Shown here one piece after another: positions 24,252 through 30,484 of a DNA stretch of 30,484 nt. The notes under the pieces are model-generated. The model ran no database searches and was not told the origin of the DNA. It saw only the letters and a list, made by a program, of their open reading frames with translations. A program made the position numbers and the translations under genes. The stretch is taken from assembly GCA_033720955.1 (NCBI GenBank), contig JAWWBN010000017.1:1-30484 (forward strand), written 5' to 3'. Every line of letters begins with the position of its first letter. Position 1 is the stretch's first letter. The stretch comes from JAWWBN01 sp033720955. Lineage in GTDB: Bacteria; Acidobacteriota; Thermoanaerobaculia; Multivoradales; JAHEKO01.

Positions 24252-25585
24252 GCCGACGCCTCCAGACCCGCCTCGGAGCCCAGCGGGGCCGCGCGCTTCT
24301 CGGGCCGGGCCGTCGGCGGCAGCAGGAGGACCGCGCCGTCGCCGTGGGCGTAGGCCTCCTCGCCGTGCAGCGGGATGTCGAGGCCGGTGCCCTCCTCGCG
24401 GGCGGTGACCCGCAGGGGCACGATCCACCGGATCCCCTTCAGCAGGAGAAGCGAGGCGGCGCCGCTGTAGGCCAGGACCGCCGCCACCGAGAAGAGCTGG
24501 ACGCCGAGCTGCCGCAGGTTGCCGGTCAGCGCCCCCTCCGCCCCACCCCACGCGGCGGCGGCGAAGACCCCGGTGAGGACGGCACCGGTCATGCCTCCCA
24601 GCCCGTGGGCGGCGGCCACCTCGAGAGAGTCGTCGAGCCGCGTCCGGCTGCGCTTCATGATCGCGAAGTAGCTCGGCACCGCGGCGATGGCACCGATCAG
24701 GAGGGCGCTCATGGGGCCGACGAAGCCGGCCGCGGGGGTGATCGCCACCAGTCCCACCACGATGCCGGTGGCGGCTCCGACCGCGGTCATCTTGCGGGTG
24801 GTCAGGGCGTCCAAAAGCATCCAGGCCACCAGGGCGGCGGCCGGGGCGAGGAGGGTGTTGGCGAAGGCCAGCGCCGCCACCTCGTCCGCCGCCAGGGCGC
24901 TCCCGGCGTTGAAGCCGAACCAGCCGAACCAGAGCAGGCCGGCGCCCAGCAGCACGAAGGGCACGTTGTGGGGCAGCAGCGCCTGGTGGCCGTAGTCGCG
25001 TCGCGGGCCCAGCACCAGGGCCGCGACCAGCGCCGCGATGCCGGCGTTGACGTGGACCACGGCGCCGCCGGCGAAGTCGAGGGCGCCGAGGTCGGCCAGC
25101 CACCCTCCGCCCCACACCCAGTGGCAGACCGGCGCGTAGACCGCGAGCATCCAGAGATTGATGAACAGCAGGTAGGCGCCGAAGCGCATTCTCTCGGCGA
25201 CCGCGCCGGAGATCAGTGCCGCCGTGATGATGGCGAAGGTGCCCTGGAACGCCATGAAGAGCAGATGGGGCACGCTGCCCCGCGGCTCGAGACCCACGCC
25301 GCGAAGAAAGGCGAAATCGAACCCGCCGATCCAGGCGTTGCCCGGAGCGAAGGCGAGGCTGTAGCCGACGACGGTCCAGCCCACGATCACCGTGCCGAGC
25401 GCGGAGAAGCTCATCATCATCGTGTTGAGGGCGTTCTTCGAGCGCACCAGGCCGCCGTAGAAGAAGGCCAGCGCGGGGGTCATGAGCAGCACCAGCGCGC
25501 AGGCCACGATGAGCCAGGCGGTGTCCGCGCCGCTCACGCTCGCCGTCGCGTCGGCGGCGGCCGCCAAGGGTTCGGAGGGCTCCAT
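24248..25585 (-). CDS. amt: Ammonium transporter (Amt family)
   Basis: This 445-aa channel has about eleven membrane helices. Signatures are FFYGGLVRSKNALNTMMMSF near residue 42, the first pore histidine in GGAVVHVNAGIAALVAALVLG, FGWFGFNAGSAL, and the second pore histidine in AAAHGLGGMTGAVLTGVFA near residue 330. It conducts ammonium into the cell as a trimer. A cytoplasmic tail of about 50 residues follows the last helix. The start at 25585 has AGGAGA 8 nt upstream. It overlaps the PII gene by 4 nt, and PII probably regulates it by direct binding. Its promoter appears to use a -35 inside a neighbouring insertion-sequence-like end. Confidence 0.95.
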   Translation of the reverse strand: MEPSEPLAAAADATASVSGADTAWLIVACALVLLMTPALAFFYGGLVRSKNALNTMMMSFSALGTVIVGWTVVGYSLAFAPGNAWIGGFDFAFLRGVGLEPRGSVPHLLFMAFQGTFAIITAALISGAVAERMRFGAYLLFINLWMLAVYAPVCHWVWGGGWLADLGALDFAGGAVVHVNAGIAALVAALVLGPRRDYGHQALLPHNVPFVLLGAGLLWFGWFGFNAGSALAADEVAALAFANTLLAPAAALVAWMLLDALTTRKMTAVGAATGIVVGLVAITPAAGFVGPMSALLIGAIAAVPSYFAIMKRSRTRLDDSLEVAAAHGLGGMTGAVLTGVFAAAAWGGAEGALTGNLRQLGVQLFSVAAVLAYSGAASLLLLKGIRWIVPLRVTAREEGTGLDIPLHGEEAYAHGDGAVLLLPPTARPEKRAAPLGSEAGLEASA

Positions 25586-25647
25586 CCTTCGGGTCTCCTG
25601 GCGTCGTTCTCGGTTGGTGTCCCGTCTCCGGGTGAGTGGGCGCGGGA

Positions 25648-25676
25648 ACCGTAACCCATCTAGTTTCAGGTGTCAA
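25648..25676 (-). promoter_or_regulatory. Candidate hybrid promoter for the amt-PII operon
   Basis: On the minus strand a perfect TTGACA -35 (25671-25676) lies 17 bp from TACGGT (25648-25653), about 63 nt upstream of the amt start. The -35 is inside the left terminal repeat of the AT-rich element and the -10 is outside it. Confidence 0.55.
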
Positions 25677-25689
25677 CAGAAAAACGACA
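25669..25689 (+). repeat. Left terminal inverted repeat of the AT-rich element
   Basis: It begins GGTGTCAACAGAAAA and pairs with the inverted copy at 25766-25787. It contains an outward-facing TTGACA. Confidence 0.5.
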
Positions 25690-25765
25690 AAATCGCAGAA
25701 TTCGATGCGCATTGAGCACAAAAGCGGCGAAATTCGGCGCGACTGTCACGTTGAAATGTGCATAG

Positions 25766-25787
25766 TGTCCTGTTTTCTGTATACACC
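25766..25787 (-). repeat. Right-side inverted repeat copy of the AT-rich element
   Basis: On the minus strand it begins GGTGTATACAGAAAA, sharing GGTGT, ACAGAAAA and a closing ACA with the left end. It is followed outward by another GGTGT-starting unit at 25788-25808. It includes the palindrome TGTATACA (25778-25785). Confidence 0.48.
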
Positions 25788-25807
25788 GTGAAAGAAAAGG
25801 GTGACAC

Positions 25808-26122
25808 CGTTCTCGAATCGACGGCGTGCTCTTCGCGGGGATCGTGGGCTTCATCTATTCGGACCTCATGGTCCCGCCGCTGGTCGCCGTCAACGCGAAG
25901 TCCTACGGAAAGCGGGTCGCGCTCTACATCGCCGGCGTGATGCTCGTGTCGATCGTCGCGACAGCGCTCGTCCTCCACTACGCCTTTGCCGCCCTGGGCA
26001 TCACTCCGGAGAGCGGCCGGGCGATCGAGCACGTCAGCCGCTTCGCCACGGGTCGGCTGGGCGGCGAGACGCGGCTCGGCCATCTTCTCCCGGCGCTGTC
26101 CAGGCGAGGCGCAGAGGGATGA
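25808..26122 (+). pseudogene. Truncated permease fragment (DUF318/ArsP-like C-terminal region)
   Basis: The open frame, with a possible GTG at 25826, encodes FAGIVGFIYSDLMVPPLVAV, then K-S-Y-G-K-R-V-ALYIAG, and LHYAFAALGITPES. This resembles the C-terminal helices of the large DUF318/YraQ-type permease family. Full-length members have about 300-350 residues; here only about 80 recognisable residues remain. The frame is interrupted by a stop at 25802 right at the AT-rich element. The last 25 residues do not look like the family, suggesting loss at both ends. It is probably a remnant of a metal- or metalloid-linked permease gene broken by the neighbouring rearrangement. Nothing recognisable lies between it and the sigma factor start. 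Confidence 0.6.
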
Positions 26123-26202
26123 TAGGAAGATGGGATGCGTCATCCCGGAGAATTCCTCCCCTCGCGTCGAGATCGCCGCCGCCGCAGGGCCATGAGCCGG
26201 AC

Positions 26203-26787
26203 GTGAGCGGCCCGCCGCCTTCCGGCTCGGTCGACGTCATCGGGGCCCTGGTCGAGAACCACCGCCGCTTTCTCGCCTTTGTCGAGCGCCGCGTCGGCTC
26301 CCGGCAGGACGCCGAGGAGATCGTCCAGACTGCCTTCGTGAGGGGCCTGGAGCGGGCCGGCCAGATCGAGGACCACGACCGGGTGGTGGCCTGGTTCTAC
26401 CAGGTCCTCCGGAACGCGATCGTCGACCACTGGCGGGGGAGGGCCATCGCCGCGCGCGCCGAGGAGGAGGCGAGAGGAGAGTGGCGGGACGCAACGACTC
26501 CCCCTCCCGAGCTGGAGGCCGAGATCTGCGGCTGCTTCGAGCCGTTGATCCCGACGCTGAAGCGGGAGTACGCCCAGATCCTGCAGCGAGTGGATCTCGC
26601 GGGCGAGCGCCCCGTCGAGGTCGCGGAGGATCTCGGCATCACCGCCAACAACGCGATGGTGCGGCTCCACCGGGCCCGGCGCGCCCTCCGGGACGCGCTC
26701 GTCCGCTCGTGCCGCACCTGCGCCGAGCACGGATGCCTCGACTGCTCCTGCGGCTCCCCGGCGAGCCCGCCCGGCGAGGGGGTGTAA
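26203..26787 (+). CDS. ECF sigma factor with cysteine-rich C-terminal tail
   Basis: This 194-aa sigma-70-family protein has region 2 at about residues 14-85 (ENHRRFLAFVERRVGSRQDAEEIVQTAF, WFYQVLRNAIVDHWR) and region 4 at about 118-168 (LKREYAQILQRVDLAGERPVEVAEDLGI, NAMVRLHRARRALRDAL). A CGC motif (Cys109, Cys111) sits in the linker, and the tail has CX2CX4CX2CXC (Cys170, 173, 178, 181, 183) plus His176, a likely metal site. Copper-sensing CorE-type sigma factors are a precedent for a C-terminal cysteine-rich domain replacing an anti-sigma factor, and none is encoded here. The GTG at 26203 was preferred over an in-frame ATG at 26119, whose extra codons are unlike those of neighbouring genes. 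It lies 50 nt upstream of the copper ATPase gene, its probable target. Confidence 0.87.
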   Translation: MSGPPPSGSVDVIGALVENHRRFLAFVERRVGSRQDAEEIVQTAFVRGLERAGQIEDHDRVVAWFYQVLRNAIVDHWRGRAIAARAEEEARGEWRDATTPPPELEAEICGCFEPLIPTLKREYAQILQRVDLAGERPVEVAEDLGITANNAMVRLHRARRALRDALVRSCRTCAEHGCLDCSCGSPASPPGEGV

Positions 26788-26837
26788 GGGTCGCCGCGGT
26801 AGACCGTCTGCCCGGTTGCAAGAGGAGGACCCGATCC

Positions 26838-29120
26838 ATGCACGACGACCACAGCCCGCACCACCACCATCATCCGAGACGGCAGGCAGCCGGGACCGCC
26901 GGCGCCTGGACCTGCCCGATGCACCCCGAGGTCGTATCCGAGGCCCCCGGCTCCTGCCCGGAGTGCGGCATGGCCCTCGAGCCGGCGATGCCCGCTCCCC
27001 CCGCGAAGACGGAGTGGACCTGCCCCATGCACCCGGAGGTCGTCGCGGACGAGCCGGGGAGCTGCCCGCTCTGTGGCATGGCCCTGGAGCCCCGGGCCGT
27101 CTCGCCGCGGACCGGCGAGAATCCCGAGCTGACCGCGATGCTCCGCCGGTGGTGGATCTCGGCCCCTCTCGCCTTCGTGACGCTGGTCCTGGCGATGGGA
27201 GAGATGATCCCCGGCGACCCGCTGAGCCGCTGGCTGTCGCCGGAGGCGGGCGTCTGGTGGCAGCTCCTCTTCGCGGCGCCGGTCGCCACCTGGGGCGCCT
27301 GGCCCTTCTACCACCGTGCGGTGGCGTCGGTCAGGAACCGCAGCCTCAACATGTTCACGCTCATCGGCCTGGGGATCGCCGTCGCCTTCGGCTTCAGCCT
27401 CTTCGCCGTCCTCTTCCCGGCGCTTCTGCCCGCGACGATCCGTCACGGCGGTGCCGTCCCGGTCTACTTCGAGGCCGCCGCGGTGATCACGGCCCTCGTG
27501 CTCCTGGGGCAGGTGCTCGAGCTCAAGGCCCGGAGCGCGACCTCGAAGGCGCTCGAGAAGCTCCTGGGACTCGCCCCCACGACCGCCCGGCGGGTGGACG
27601 AGGAGGGGCGGGAGCGGGACGTCGAGCTGGCGGCGGTGCAGGTCGGGGATCTCCTCCGGGTCCGGCCCGGCGAGAAGGTGCCGGTGGACGGCACTGTCGT
27701 CGAAGGCCGGAGCGTGATCGACGAGTCGATGGTCACCGGGGAGCCGATCCCGGTCGAGAAGGAGGTGGGCGACGAGGTCGTCGGCTCGACGCTCAACGGC
27801 GCCGGTGGCTTTCTGATGCGGGCCGAGCGGGTCGGGTCCGAGACCCTCCTCGCCCGCATCGTGCAGATGGTCGCCGATGCCCAGCGCAGCCGGGCGCCGA
27901 TCCAGCGGCTGGCGGACCGGGTCTCCGCCTGGTTCGTCCTCGCGGTCCTGGTGATCGCGGCGCTCACCTTCGTCGTCTGGCTGATGCTCGGCCCGGAGCC
28001 GCGGCTGGCCCATGCGCTCCTCAACGCGGTCGCGGTGCTGATCATCGCCTGCCCGTGCGCCCTGGGTCTGGCCACCCCCATGTCGATCATGGTGGCGACC
28101 GGGCGAGCCGCTTCGGCCGGCGTCCTCTTCCGCGACGCCGAGGCGATCGAGCACCTGCGCAGCGTCGACACCCTCGTGGTCGACAAGACCGGGACCCTGA
28201 CCGAGGGCCGGCCGGAGGTGACCGATCTGCTGGCTGCCGACGGCTTCGAGCCGGAGAGGATCCTGGCGCTGGCGGCCGCGGTCGAGAGGGCGAGCGAGCA
28301 CCCGCTGGCCGCGGCGGTGGTGCGGGGGGCCGAGGTGCGGAGCCTCGAGCTGTCGAGGGTCGAGGGGTTCGCGTCGACGACGGGCGGAGGCGTCGCCGGA
28401 ACGGTCTCCGGGCGACGGGTGCTCCTCGGCAACGCCGGGCTGCTGGAGGACGCCGGGATCTCGGTCGGTCCACTGGCCGAGGAGGCCGAGGCTCTCCGAG
28501 GGCAGGCCAAGACCGTGCTGTTCGTCGCCGTGGACGAAAAGCTCGCCGGTCTCATCGCCGTGGCCGACCCGATCAAGGAGTCGGCGTCGAAGGCGCTGCG
28601 GGACCTGGCGGCGGAAGGCGTCCGCGTCGTGATGCTGACCGGCGACGCGCGCGCCACCGCCGAAGCGGTGGGACGGGAGCTCGCTCTCTCCGAGGTGATC
28701 GCCGAGGCGCGGCCCGAGGAGAAGGCCGACACCGTAGCTCGCCTCCAGTCGGAAGGGCGCTTCGTCGCCATGGCGGGGGACGGCATCAACGACGCGCCGG
28801 CTCTCGCCCGCGCCCAGATCGGCATCGCGATGGGAACCGGCACCGACGTGGCGGTAGAGTCGGCGGGCGTGACGCTGGTGAAGGGCGATCTCGACGGCAT
28901 CGTGCGAGCTCGCAGGCTGTCGCGGGCAACCATGACCAACATCCGCCAGAACCTCTTCTGGGCCTTTGCCTACAACGCCGCGGGAGTGCCCCTCGCCGCG
29001 GGCGTGCTCTACCCCTGGACCGGCTGGCTGCTCTCGCCGATGGTCGCCGCGGCGGCGATGAGCCTGAGCTCGGTCTCGGTGATCGCCAACGCGCTGCGGC
29101 TCCGCCGAGCGCGTGTCTGA
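26838..29120 (+). CDS. copA: Copper/silver-exporting P1B-type ATPase
   Basis: This 760-aa inner-membrane pump couples ATP hydrolysis to export of Cu(I) or Ag(I). After a His-rich start (MHDDHSPHHHHH) come two tandem small heavy-metal-binding modules, each of the form WTCPMHPEV...PGSCPxCGMALEP (about 24-50 and 60-86), in place of classical ferredoxin-like HMA domains. Eight membrane helices follow. Key motifs are the actuator loop DESMVTGEPIPVEKE, the ion-site CPC (Cys405, Cys407), phosphorylated Asp449 in DKTGTLTEG, the SEHPLA motif, and MAGDGINDAPALA. YN in TM7 and MSLSS in TM8 fit the P1B-1 (Cu+/Ag+) class. A GAGGAGG ribosome binding site precedes the ATG. The gene is flanked by the sigma factor (50 nt) and a TolC-family gene (28 nt), consistent with one operon. 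Confidence 0.94.
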   Translation: MHDDHSPHHHHHPRRQAAGTAGAWTCPMHPEVVSEAPGSCPECGMALEPAMPAPPAKTEWTCPMHPEVVADEPGSCPLCGMALEPRAVSPRTGENPELTAMLRRWWISAPLAFVTLVLAMGEMIPGDPLSRWLSPEAGVWWQLLFAAPVATWGAWPFYHRAVASVRNRSLNMFTLIGLGIAVAFGFSLFAVLFPALLPATIRHGGAVPVYFEAAAVITALVLLGQVLELKARSATSKALEKLLGLAPTTARRVDEEGRERDVELAAVQVGDLLRVRPGEKVPVDGTVVEGRSVIDESMVTGEPIPVEKEVGDEVVGSTLNGAGGFLMRAERVGSETLLARIVQMVADAQRSRAPIQRLADRVSAWFVLAVLVIAALTFVVWLMLGPEPRLAHALLNAVAVLIIACPCALGLATPMSIMVATGRAASAGVLFRDAEAIEHLRSVDTLVVDKTGTLTEGRPEVTDLLAADGFEPERILALAAAVERASEHPLAAAVVRGAEVRSLELSRVEGFASTTGGGVAGTVSGRRVLLGNAGLLEDAGISVGPLAEEAEALRGQAKTVLFVAVDEKLAGLIAVADPIKESASKALRDLAAEGVRVVMLTGDARATAEAVGRELALSEVIAEARPEEKADTVARLQSEGRFVAMAGDGINDAPALARAQIGIAMGTGTDVAVESAGVTLVKGDLDGIVRARRLSRATMTNIRQNLFWAFAYNAAGVPLAAGVLYPWTGWLLSPMVAAAAMSLSSVSVIANALRLRRARV

Positions 29121-29148
29121 GCGGCCGGCTCGACGGGGGACCCCGAAG

Positions 29149-30484
29149 ATGCTCGCGCCAGCCAGGACCCTGCTGACCCTCGCGCTCGCCCTCGCGACCG
29201 TGGGGTGCGCCAGCGTGGATCCCGGCCCGGCGGTCACCGCGACCGCCCGGATGCTCGAGGAGCGTGGAGTGAGCGGGGTCGAGTGGCGCCGTGACCCGGC
29301 GGAGTCCGACCGGGCGCGGCGGGAGGCCGAGGAGCTCATGAGACGCCCCCTCGCTCCCGCCGACGCCGGTCGGCTGGCGCTCCTCAGAAGCCCCGACCTC
29401 CAGGCGACGCTCGCCGAGCTGGGGGTCGCCCAGGCGGACCTCGCCCAGGCGAGCCGGCTGGCGAACCCCGGAGTCGGCCTCTCGCGGCTGCGCGGCGGCG
29501 GCGAGACCCGGAGGACGACCGGCATCGCCGCCGACGTCGTCGATTGGCTGACCCAGCCGCTGCGGCGGCGGCTCGGCCAAGCCGAGCTGGAGCGCGCGAA
29601 GCTCCAGGTGGCCGCGGCGATCTTCGACAGCGTGACCGCCGCCCAGCGGGCGCTGGTCGATCTCCAGGCCGCCGAGGCCGTCACGAGAGCCTTCCAGGAT
29701 CGCGAGAAGGCGGCGGGGGTCGCGGCCGAGTACGCCAGGGCGCTGCACGAGGCGGGCAACCTGACGCTCCGCGACCGCTCGCTGGTGGAGGCCTCGTGGG
29801 CCGAGGCGCGGGCCGAGCTGGAGGTCCGCCGCCAGGAGTCGGAGCGGGCTCGGGAGCAGCTCCGCCGTCTCCTCGGGCTCGACGGCGGGGAGAGCCTGCG
29901 CCTCGCGCCGCTCTCGGCGCCGCCTTCGCTCCCCGCTTCGAGCCCCGAGGAGCTCCAGGAGGAGTCGGTGGGGGAGCGCCTCGACGTCGCCGCGGCGCGC
30001 TGGGCGGTGGACGCGCTGGAGCGGGCGCGCAGGCTCCAGGGCGCCACCCGTTGGCTCCCCGTCGGTGTCGAGCTCGGAGTGGAGCGCGAGTCCGAAGGCG
30101 GGATTCGGCTGACGGGACCGACCGTCGAGCTGGCTCTCCCCATCTTCGACTCGGGGAGGGCCGCGCGGGCGGGCATCGAAGCCGAGCTCGCGCGGGCCCG
30201 CGCCCAGCTCGCCGGCCTCGAGAACCGGGTCCGCTCGGAGGTCCGCGAGGCGCTGGCGGCGACCGCGTCGGCCGCCGCGCGGATCGAGATCCTGCGCGAC
30301 GAGCTCGTCCCGGCTCGACGCCGCGCTCTCGAGCTGGCGGTCAGGGAGTCGAACCAGATGCTGGTGGGGGTCTTCGAGCTGCTGGACGCCCGCGACGAGC
30401 TGTTGGAGGCCGAGATGGGGCTGCTCGAGGCGACCGCCGACGCGTGGCGGGCGCGCATCGAGCTGCTCCGGGCTCTCGGCCGGA
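29149..30484 (+). CDS. TolC-family outer-membrane efflux lipoprotein, 3' partial
   Basis: The frame from ATG 29149 stays open to the window end (at least 445 codons). It begins MLAPARTLLTLALALATVGC, a lipoprotein-type signal with Cys20. The body shows the two-fold TolC/OEP pattern of long Ala/Glu/Arg helices and beta segments: SPDLQATLAELGVAQADLAQ and RLANPGVGLSRLRGG in the first half, and PTVELALPIFDSGRAARAGI followed by VFELLDARDELLEAE in the second. It forms the outer-membrane exit duct of tripartite pumps. Being 28 nt after the P-type ATPase gene, it most likely belongs to a Cus-like metal efflux system whose adaptor and pump would lie beyond the window. It could also serve the RND pair at 18394-22942, which lacks an adjacent exit duct. 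Confidence 0.9.
   Translation, partial: MLAPARTLLTLALALATVGCASVDPGPAVTATARMLEERGVSGVEWRRDPAESDRARREAEELMRRPLAPADAGRLALLRSPDLQATLAELGVAQADLAQASRLANPGVGLSRLRGGGETRRTTGIAADVVDWLTQPLRRRLGQAELERAKLQVAAAIFDSVTAAQRALVDLQAAEAVTRAFQDREKAAGVAAEYARALHEAGNLTLRDRSLVEASWAEARAELEVRRQESERAREQLRRLLGLDGGESLRLAPLSAPPSLPASSPEELQEESVGERLDVAAARWAVDALERARRLQGATRWLPVGVELGVERESEGGIRLTGPTVELALPIFDSGRAARAGIEAELARARAQLAGLENRVRSEVREALAATASAAARIEILRDELVPARRRALELAVRESNQMLVGVFELLDARDELLEAEMGLLEATADAWRARIELLRALGR

Larger units (their letters stand above)
25669..25808. mobile_element. AT-rich insertion-sequence remnant or MITE-like element
   Basis: This roughly 140-bp block has about 44% GC by hand count, against about 70% around it, and no coding potential. 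The left end starts GGTGTCAACAGAAAA (from 25669). The right side, read inward on the minus strand, has two abutting 21-22-nt units, each starting GGTGT: one from 25808 (GGTGTCACC) and one from 25787 (GGTGTATACAGAAAA). The latter matches the left end over about 17 of 21 positions. TGTCA ends with multiple terminal repeats recall IS21-family ends, but no transposase or target duplication is seen. The interior holds an imperfect palindrome around ATGCGCAT (25702-25715). Confidence 0.5.

Noticed and set aside
25640..25668. Possible sigma-54 promoter upstream of amt, as expected for nitrogen genes
   Set aside because: The GG-N10-GC spacing is not met (the sequence gives GG-N10-CG), while a sigma-70-type pair fits well.
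25673..25854. Short minus-strand reading frames inside the AT-rich element
   Set aside because: There is no ribosome binding site and no family resemblance; the translated sequence looks random and overlaps terminal repeats.
26119..26202. Earlier ATG start for the sigma factor at 26119
   Set aside because: The added 28 codons use ATA, AGA and TCA unlike neighbouring genes, and region 2 begins well after the GTG at 26203.
26397..30458. Very long open frame on the minus strand (1353 codons) opposite the sigma factor, ATPase and TolC genes
   Set aside because: It is Arg/Ser/Ala-rich without domain signatures, and the plus strand encodes three clear proteins. This is the usual antisense shadow in high-GC DNA.
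1..30484. CRISPR arrays, tRNA, rRNA or riboswitch structures
   Set aside because: No regularly spaced repeats, tRNA-like cloverleaf ends or conserved rRNA stretches were seen on either strand by reading; no search program was run.

Overview
The window is GC-rich (around 70% by eye), densely coded, and has no RNA genes, CRISPR array or intact transposase. The gene mix suggests a Gram-negative, high-GC environmental bacterium, most plausibly an acidobacterium (Thermoanaerobaculia-like) or a neighbouring phylum. The main pointers are outer-membrane proteins, lipoproteins, RND and TolC efflux parts, and a Ser/Thr kinase fused to a TolB-like domain and TPRs, an architecture very common in Acidobacteria. 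This placement is an inference from gene content, not from a phylogenetic marker.

Left part (1-7950): a 5'-truncated DUF6265/NTF2-like fusion; a minus-strand pair of a DinB-like protein and an AAC(3)-family acetyltransferase; an outer-membrane beta-barrel; a small four-helix membrane protein; an NhaC-type antiporter; a secreted protein of unknown function from a conserved family; and a canonical gamma-glutamyltransferase.

Centre (7951-18232, all minus strand): an LmbE-type deacetylase and a divergent gamma-glutamyltransferase-like protein lie upstream of a tight three-gene operon. That operon encodes the kinase-TolB-TPR protein, a ceramidase-like lipoprotein lacking the family's catalytic serine, and a 1114-aa exported chimera of a PHP metallohydrolase and an M28-like domain. 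The chimera appears to start at a CTG codon behind a strong ribosome binding site. A cytoplasmic kinase coupled at 4 and 17 nt to two exported metallohydrolase-like proteins is the best candidate here for an undescribed system.

Right part (18394-30484): an RND adaptor-pump pair; a hemolysin III/PAQR membrane protein; and an amt-PII operon. Next comes an AT-rich block of about 140 bp with imperfect terminal inverted repeats, which looks like an internally deleted insertion-sequence remnant. Its left end supplies a perfect TTGACA -35 at 17 bp from a -10 in flanking DNA, pointing at amt. Beyond it lie a truncated permease remnant and a probable copper/silver export module: an ECF sigma factor with a cysteine-rich tail, a P1B-1 ATPase with two tandem metal-binding N-terminal modules, and a TolC-family lipoprotein cut by the window edge.

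Three convergent gene pairs are separated by GC-rich hairpins that may act as bidirectional terminators.
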